A stretch of DNA of 64,000 nucleotides from an uncultured Clostridium sp. (GTDB lineage Bacteria > Bacillota > Clostridia > Clostridiales > Clostridiaceae), in contig NZ_CAMQZG010000007.1 in assembly GCF_947039605.1 (NCBI RefSeq), positions 1 through 64,000 on the forward strand, read 5' to 3'. Both the position numbers and the translations under genes were made by a program. Each line of letters opens with the position of its first letter. Position 1 is the stretch's first letter. Shown one piece after another: positions 59,209-64,000 of this stretch. Below the pieces are notes generated by a model that saw nothing but the letters and a program-made list of their open reading frames with translations, did no database searches and was not told the DNA's origin.

Positions 59209-59970
59209 ATGATAGGGAAAAAAATAATACCATGTTTAGATATGAAGGATGGGAAAGTAGTTAAGGGAATAAACTTTGTAAATATAAAAGAAGTTGGTGA
59301 CCCAGTAGATATTGCAAAAGATTATTGTGCACAAGGTGCTGATGAATTAGTATTTTTAGATATTGCAGCGACTAATGAAGAAAGAAAAACAAGAAAAGAT
59401 TTAGTTTCTCTTATATCAAAAAATATTAATATACCATTTACAGTTGGTGGAGGAATTAAAAGTTTAGAGGATATAGAAGAGGTTTTAGCAGTAGGGGCAA
59501 ATAAAATAGGAATTAATTCAGCTGCTATTAAAAACAAAGTTTTTTTAAAAGAAGCAATAGATAAGTTTGGAGCTGATAAAGTTGTGTTAGCTTTAGATGG
59601 AAAAAGAAATGAAAAAGGAACTTGGAATGTTGTAGTAAATGGCGGAGAAAAAGATACAGGAATAGATGTTGTAGAATGGGCAAAAGAAGCAAGGGCTATG
59701 GGAGTAAATGAAATATTACTTACTTCACTTGATGAAGATGGTGAGAAAAAAGGTTATGATTTAGCTTTAACAAAAGCTGTAAAAGATGCAACAGGGGCTA
59801 TAGTGATAGCATCAGGTGGGTGTGGAACGTTAGAGGATTTTTATGATGTATTTAAAACTGATATAGCAGATAGTGCGCTTGCAGCTTCTATTTTTCACTA
59901 TAAAGAAATACAAATACCAGAACTTAAAACTTATCTTAAAAATAAAGGTGTAAATCTTTATAAGGAGTAG
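59209..59970 (+). CDS. hisF: Imidazole glycerol phosphate synthase subunit HisF
   Basis: The cyclase half of IGP synthase, using ammonia normally delivered by the glutaminase HisH. PCLDMKDGKVVKG (D11) and VLALDGKR carry the two catalytic Asp. Of the ammonia-gate residues, the family's Arg5 is Lys here (MIGKK), while the Glu and Lys of the gate are kept. The loop that usually reads SMDRDGTK reads SLDEDGEK. It is 253 aa from ATG 59209, with AAGGGGTG upstream. There is no hisH in the operon. Confidence 0.95.
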   Translation: MIGKKIIPCLDMKDGKVVKGINFVNIKEVGDPVDIAKDYCAQGADELVFLDIAATNEERKTRKDLVSLISKNINIPFTVGGGIKSLEDIEEVLAVGANKIGINSAAIKNKVFLKEAIDKFGADKVVLALDGKRNEKGTWNVVVNGGEKDTGIDVVEWAKEARAMGVNEILLTSLDEDGEKKGYDLALTKAVKDATGAIVIASGGCGTLEDFYDVFKTDIADSALAASIFHYKEIQIPELKTYLKNKGVNLYKE

Positions 59971-59976
59971 GATAGT

Positions 59977-60309
59977 ATGATAGAAAAAATAGATATAGAT
60001 ATGATTGATTTTGATAAAAGTTATGGATTAGTACCTGCAATAGTAAGGGAAGAGAGTACAGGAGAAGTTTTAATGCTTGCTTATATGAATAAAGAGAGTC
60101 TTGAGAAAACATTAGAAACAGGGTACACATATTTTTATTCTAGAAGCAGAAAAGAACTTTGGAACAAGGGAATGACATCTGGTAATGTACAGGAAGTGAA
60201 AGAAATATTTTTGGATTGTGACTATGATACGATACTTTTAAATGTTAAACAAAAAGGTGTTGCATGTCATACAGGAGAAAAAAGTTGTTTCTTTAGAAAA
60301 TTAAAATAA
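59977..60309 (+). CDS. hisI: Phosphoribosyl-AMP cyclohydrolase
   Basis: Opens the adenine ring of phosphoribosyl-[41 protein letters not shown] and the metal ligands DCDYDT and [12 protein letters not shown] are present. It is the 110-aa stand-alone form; the pyrophosphohydrolase is a separate gene just after it. Confidence 0.96.
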   Translation: MIEKIDIDMIDFDKSYGLVPAIVREESTGEVLMLAYMNKESLEKTLETGYTYFYSRSRKELWNKGMTSGNVQEVKEIFLDCDYDTILLNVKQKGVACHTGEKSCFFRKLK

Positions 60310-60329
60310 AAAACTTAGGGGGAATATGG

Positions 60330-60656
60330 ATGGATAAATCTATCGAAAATTTATATTCTACTATATTAGATAGGAAAGAAAATAAGTTTGAGAATTCATA
60401 TACTAATTACTTGTTTGATAAGGGAATAGATAAAATTCTTAAAAAATTTGGAGAAGAATCTGTAGAAGTAATTATTGCAGCTAAAAATAGTGATAAAAAT
60501 GAGCAAACAGAAGAATTTAGTGATTTAATATATCATATGTTAGTATTAATGGCACAACTTGATATATCTACACAAGATATATCAAATAATATAGAACTTA
60601 GAAATAAAAAAATGGGGAATTTAAAGACTGAGAGAAAAGATATAGAAATTATATAA
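60330..60656 (+). CDS. hisE: Phosphoribosyl-ATP pyrophosphatase
   Basis: Second step of the pathway: releases pyrophosphate from phosphoribosyl-ATP. The MazG-like helical core has KKFGEESVEVIIAAKN and EEFSDLIYHMLVLMA, with the metal-binding Glu and Asp. It is 108 aa. The RBS TAGGGGGAA precedes ATG 60330. Last gene of the his operon. Confidence 0.95.
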   Translation: MDKSIENLYSTILDRKENKFENSYTNYLFDKGIDKILKKFGEESVEVIIAAKNSDKNEQTEEFSDLIYHMLVLMAQLDISTQDISNNIELRNKKMGNLKTERKDIEII

Positions 60657-60658
60657 TG

Positions 60659-60695
60659 TTTAGCCACATCAAAAAAATGATGTGGCTAAATTTAT
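60659..60695 (+). terminator. Intrinsic terminator after the his operon
   Basis: TTTAGCCACATCA / TGATGTGGCTAAA with an A-rich loop and a T-rich tail. Confidence 0.9.
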
Positions 60696-60757
60696 ATAGT
60701 CTTATATAAAAATAAAATACCCTTAAAATTCCAAAAAAAGAAAAAATTAATTATTAT

Positions 60758-60766
60758 GTTATAATT
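60758..60766 (+). promoter_or_regulatory. Extended -10 promoter before the 60889 gene
   Basis: TG-t-TATAAT. No good -35 element is seen. The leader (about 115 nt) contains the AT-only hairpin ATGCTATAAA / TTTATAGCAT at 60803-60828. Confidence 0.5.
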
Positions 60767-60888
60767 TAAAATATTTTTTATGTTAAGATAGTATTATATA
60801 AGATGCTATAAATTTTTTTTTATAGCATTGTAAATATTACATATTCATATAATAACTAATAGAGTTTTCAATAGGAAGGTGAAATTAA

Positions 60889-61542
60889 ATGAGCATAGTA
60901 CACTATTGGTCAGAACATATTAACCATTGCAAAAAATATATTAAAAGTCATGAATATATAGTTAGTTTTAATGTGAAAGATTTATGTAATGATAATAAGT
61001 ATTCAAAATATTTTTTCTTTAAAAATAGATTAGAACTTATAAAGTTTATTAAATATGTTGCATTACCCACATTTGTATATAATAAAATAAATTTACAAAA
61101 GAGTATAAGAAAAGTTGAAATACAAGATTATAAAGATGTTTTGAATTTTTTTATGGGAAATGATATTAGTAATAGTAACGAGCTTATTAAAAGATATTCA
61201 TTTTTTTATAATTCATTAGAAGAGTTTGAATATGAGAAAAATGATATAGGCGAAACTGCGTTTATAGAATTAATTGAAAATATAAATTTATATTTTTCAA
61301 AGGACGAGTTTATAAAATCTAATATGGAAATATATTTAGGAACAGAGGCACTTTTTGAAAGCATATTAGAACATGAAGATGAGTATTTTAGGGAGAAAAT
61401 AGTAAATGATTTAGGGGCAAAGAATAAAGAGGAATTAAATGAATTTTTAGCAAATCATAAAAATAATGTTACTATAATAAACTTTATAGCAGAGGTTCTT
61501 AGTGAGATTTGTGATGGAAACGATATAGTGGTAAATTTATAA
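60889..61542 (+). CDS. Hypothetical protein
   Basis: A 217-aa protein that I do not recognise. It is acidic, rich in aromatic residues, Asn and Lys, and looks all-alpha. There is no signal peptide, membrane segment, Cys cluster or nucleotide-binding motif. The ending (NVTIINFIAEVLSEICDGND) is hydrophobic and helical. The RBS GGAAGGTG, a promoter and a bidirectional terminator surround it, and the base composition matches its neighbours, so it is probably a real single-gene unit. Neighbours give no clue to its job. Confidence 0.7.
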   Translation: MSIVHYWSEHINHCKKYIKSHEYIVSFNVKDLCNDNKYSKYFFFKNRLELIKFIKYVALPTFVYNKINLQKSIRKVEIQDYKDVLNFFMGNDISNSNELIKRYSFFYNSLEEFEYEKNDIGETAFIELIENINLYFSKDEFIKSNMEIYLGTEALFESILEHEDEYFREKIVNDLGAKNKEELNEFLANHKNNVTIINFIAEVLSEICDGNDIVVNL

Positions 61543-61580
61543 AAATACAGAGATAGGCTATGCCTATTTCTGTATTTTTT
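61541..61580. terminator. Bidirectional terminator between the hypothetical gene and prmA
   Basis: AAAAATACAGA...ATAGG / CCTAT...TCTGTATTTTT, with A and T tails on opposite sides. It contains the last prmA codons. Confidence 0.9.
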
Positions 61581-62433
61581 TAAATATAGCAGTACACCAT
61601 TCATTGGTTTGAAGTTTTTGAGTCATTTCATAAGAATGTTCTTCAACTTTTGATTTAACAAAGTCAAAACTCCACTCAACAAGTCCTGATACAAGAAGCA
61701 TACCATCTTTTTTTAGGTGGCTATCAATATATTCCATAAACATTTGAGTCTCTTCACCGCCGATATTTATATATATCCAATCATATAGAGGATCTACAGT
61801 GAAATCATTTGTTAAAGCATTTCCAACTTTTACTTCTATAGTAGAAAGATCATTAAATGAGGCATTTAACATAACCTCCTCTTCTACGTCGCGAATATCA
61901 ACAGCAGTTACTTTTTTTGCACTTTTAAGTGCTGTAGCAATAGCCAATATTCCAGAACCAGTACCAATATCCATTACTGTTTTATTAGAAAAATCTTTTT
62001 TAAGTATTAAAGATAAAATATCTTTTGTAGTTTCATGAAGACCAGTACCAAAAGCACCTTGTGAAATAAAGTTGATTCTATTAATATTTTGACTTTCTTC
62101 ATTAGGATTAATAAGAATCCAAGAATCATTTATCTGAACTGATGGGAAAATAGTTTCTTCATAGTTATAATTTTCTTCCTTAACTTCAAAAGAGAAGTCA
62201 TCTAGTATATCAGAAATTTTTATTAAGAAAGCTTCAAGTTTTGATTCATCTGCATCAAAAACTATATGTAAATCTAAAATTTCATTTTCTTTTTCTTCAT
62301 ATCCATAGCCCCAATTATCAGTAGTTATATTAAGAGCTGCTTCATAATACGTATTAAATACATCATTCAGTTGTAATTTTTCAATTTTAGCATCTATATC
62401 GCTGCTATTTGTCTTAAAAGTTATTATAAACAT
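61564..62433 (-). CDS. prmA: Ribosomal protein L11 methyltransferase
   Basis: Trimethylates L11. The N-terminal L11-binding domain (residues 1-95) is followed by the family signature GAFGTGLHETT (126-136) and the SAM motif DIGTGSG (155-161); NIGGEE takes the place of the common NI-x-N motif. The length is 289 aa. In many Firmicutes prmA follows dnaJ; here it is alone on the minus strand. The RBS (AGGAGG on the minus strand) precedes the ATG at 62433. Confidence 0.85.
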   Translation of the reverse strand: MFIITFKTNSSDIDAKIEKLQLNDVFNTYYEAALNITTDNWGYGYEEKENEILDLHIVFDADESKLEAFLIKISDILDDFSFEVKEENYNYEETIFPSVQINDSWILINPNEESQNINRINFISQGAFGTGLHETTKDILSLILKKDFSNKTVMDIGTGSGILAIATALKSAKKVTAVDIRDVEEEVMLNASFNDLSTIEVKVGNALTNDFTVDPLYDWIYINIGGEETQMFMEYIDSHLKKDGMLLVSGLVEWSFDFVKSKVEEHSYEMTQKLQTNEWCTAIFKKIQK

Positions 62434-62463
62434 AAAATTCCTCCTTAGTTTGTGTCAAAAGCT

Positions 62464-62503
62464 ATTATAACATATATTTTAAAATTAACTATTATGTTAA
62501 AAT
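62464..62503. promoter_or_regulatory. Divergent extended -10 promoters for prmA and the YgjP-like gene
   Basis: On the minus strand TG-t-TATAAT ends at 62464. On the plus strand TG-t-TAAAAT spans 62495-62503. Both share the ATGTTAWAAT pattern seen also before the 60889 gene. Confidence 0.5.
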
Positions 62504-62521
62504 TTATTATGGAGGGCTATT

Positions 62522-63199
62522 ATGATAAAAAAATTAATAGAACAAGGTATAGAGATAGAAGTTATAAAATTAGAAAAAAAATCAGTATCTATAGAAGTTG
62601 ATAACAAAGGAAAAACTATAATAAGAATGCCTAAAAAAATATCTAAGGAGAATATAGATAAAATACTATCTAAAAGATTTGAGTGGATAAAAGAAAATGT
62701 TGAACAGATTAAGAAGAAAAATAATTTTGTAATTACAAGGTCTTTTGAAGAAGGTGAAAAATTCTTATATCTAGGAGAGTTATATATACTTGTATTTGCA
62801 AAAGAAGAAAAAATAGATATAGAAAAGAAGATTATATATGCAAAAAAAGAAAATACTAAAAAATCATTAGAAAAATTATATAAAATTTTAGCAAGAGATT
62901 ATATAATAGGAAGAGTTGATTATTTTTCAAGTAATTTTAGAGAAGAGGCTAAAATTATTAAAATTAAAAATCAAAAAAGACGGTGGGGAAGTTGCTCATT
63001 TGATAATAATCTTAATTTCAATTTTAAAATAATAATGGCAAGAAAGGAAATTGTAGATTATCTAGTTATACATGAAATGAGTCATATGCCACATAAAAAT
63101 CATTCAAGTGATTTTTGGAATCAAGTAAAAAAAATAATACCAGATTATATTAGTTTAAGGAGAGAGCTAAAAGAAATAGCTTTTAAGTTAGATTTGTAA
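62522..63199 (+). CDS. YgjP-like zinc metallopeptidase (DUF45/M48 type)
   Basis: A 225-aa protein of the YgjP/SprT-like family. The conserved KRRWGSC comes before the zinc motif HEMSH (H184, E185, H188), followed by HKNHSSDFWNQVKKIIPDY, which supplies the third ligand. The N-terminal half is beta-rich and Lys-rich. Members are often found near restriction systems, but here the neighbours are housekeeping. Substrate unknown. RBS: GGAGGG before ATG 62522. Confidence 0.85.
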   Translation: MIKKLIEQGIEIEVIKLEKKSVSIEVDNKGKTIIRMPKKISKENIDKILSKRFEWIKENVEQIKKKNNFVITRSFEEGEKFLYLGELYILVFAKEEKIDIEKKIIYAKKENTKKSLEKLYKILARDYIIGRVDYFSSNFREEAKIIKIKNQKRRWGSCSFDNNLNFNFKIIMARKEIVDYLVIHEMSHMPHKNHSSDFWNQVKKIIPDYISLRRELKEIAFKLDL

Positions 63200-63223
63200 A
63201 ACTGTAGTTTTGTGGGGGAATAA

Positions 63224-64000
63224 ATGTTTAATGAAGAAAATTATTATTTAAATATAGCAATTTCGAGTGATGCTATATTAGTGATTAATGAAGAAGTAAG
63301 TGAAAAAATAACAAATGCAAAAGATTATAGAAAAAAAGAAGATTTAATAAGTGAAACTTTTTTATCAATAGATAGAAATTTTATGGGAAATAAGTTTTTC
63401 AAAAAGTCAGGATATATAAATGAGTCTAAGAAAAAATTGAAAACTAAATACGGAATAAAAAGTAGTACAGGACTTTTGAAAGAAGTAGAAAGATTATTAC
63501 TTGTAAATGGCTATAGTAAGGCATATTTAGCAGTAGAAATGTTTAGTTTTTTTGAAAAATCTGGGAAGAAATTCAAAAGTCTAGAAGAGGGCATAAGAGA
63601 ATATTATAATCTAATAGATTTAAAGATAGAAGAAGATATGGATGAATTAAAAAGTTATTATAAGAAAAGTTTTTATATATTAAATTCAAATAGAAAGCTT
63701 TTTAATAAGAACTATACATATGCATTAGAATTGATTGAAATTATTGATATTTTAAAGCTTGGGTATATTGCATCATATATAAAAAGTGATGAGGTGAATT
63801 CATATTTAAAATCATTTGGAAGAGAAATTTCACAGAGATTTGACAGTTGGAAAAGTTTTTATACAAGCATTCTTTTAGGGCTAAAACTTGAAAATATAGA
63901 AAGTGATGAACAGTTAGATAAGTATGAGAGATTATTATTAGAACTTGTATTAAATAAACAGGTAAGTCCGTATGAACACATTAAATTTAGAGAAAACCCA
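63224..64000 (+). CDS. DUF1266-like protein, 3' end outside window
   Basis: The frame opened by ATG 63224 (RBS TGGGGGAA) runs 259 codons to the window end with no stop. The N-terminal 150 residues are Lys-rich and unrecognised. The segment LKLGYIASYIKSDEVNSYLKSFGREISQRFDSWKSFYTSILLG, given here as positions about 183-225, has the GYI...SW..F...LLG pattern of DUF1266, a domain of unknown function. It lies 24 nt after the YgjP-like gene and is probably co-transcribed with it. Confidence 0.65.
   Translation, partial: MFNEENYYLNIAISSDAILVINEEVSEKITNAKDYRKKEDLISETFLSIDRNFMGNKFFKKSGYINESKKKLKTKYGIKSSTGLLKEVERLLLVNGYSKAYLAVEMFSFFEKSGKKFKSLEEGIREYYNLIDLKIEEDMDELKSYYKKSFYILNSNRKLFNKNYTYALELIEIIDILKLGYIASYIKSDEVNSYLKSFGREISQRFDSWKSFYTSILLGLKLENIESDEQLDKYERLLLELVLNKQVSPYEHIKFRENP

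Overview
The window is 64 kb of very AT-rich chromosome from a low-GC Firmicute. It is most likely a Clostridium-type anaerobe (class Clostridia). The evidence is the gene order rbgA-rnhB-yraN-yifB-dprA-topA-codY-rpsB-tsf, a Gram-positive PolC, RNase Y, CodY, the HisZ/short-HisG pair, pyruvate formate-lyase with its activase, strong AGGAGG-type ribosome binding sites and U-rich intrinsic terminators. Almost everything lies on the + strand. Only yraN, a PAP2/haloperoxidase-like gene and prmA are on the - strand. I saw no rRNA, tRNA, CRISPR array, insertion sequence or prophage.

Layout. 1-7.6 kb: end of rbgA, rnhB, inverted yraN, yifB, dprA, topA, codY. 7.6-20.4 kb: translation and envelope block rpsB, tsf, pyrH, frr, uppS, cdsA, dxr, rseP, ispG, polC. 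20.5-30.6 kb: the nusA-infB operon (rimP, nusA, rnpM/ylxR, ylxQ, infB, rbfA, nrnA, truB, ribF), then rpsO and pnp. 30.6-41.1 kb: ymxH-like gene, aspartate kinase, tepA, ftsK/spoIIIE, pgsA, rny, an aspartate-type aminotransferase, ptsH and a beta-lactamase-fold protein lacking its serine. 41.1-46.9 kb: de novo UMP operon pyrB-(mini pyrI)-pyrC-pyrF-pyrK-pyrD-pyrE behind a PyrR attenuator. 46.9-50.5 kb: pflB and pflA behind a 0.56-kb regulatory region. 50.5-53.7 kb: M20-type peptidase, AIM24-family protein, PAP2-like protein. 53.7-60.7 kb: his operon hisZGDCBAFIE, with no hisH. 60.8-64 kb: unknown protein, prmA, YgjP-type metallopeptidase and a DUF1266-like gene cut by the window end.

How the parts work together. 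The first half is growth-linked machinery: ribosome assembly, initiation, RNA decay, DNA replication, undecaprenyl and phospholipid precursors. The second half is biosynthesis and fermentation under metabolic control. CodY has a near-consensus box over its own start site and a second candidate upstream of pflB. A near-consensus catabolite-responsive element also lies upstream of pflB, and the CcpA co-effector HPr is encoded 7 kb away. PyrR should attenuate the pyr operon.

Most of the window is ordinary housekeeping DNA. The observations most worth a second look are: a 50-residue stand-alone PyrI zinc domain fused in tandem to pyrB; a his operon without hisH whose HisF carries changes at usually conserved positions; a cytoplasmic class-A beta-lactamase fold with Gly in place of the catalytic Ser; an RbgA with a long basic tail; and several leader RNAs with alternative or attenuator structures (rimP-nusA, rpsB, tsf, rpsO, rny, his).
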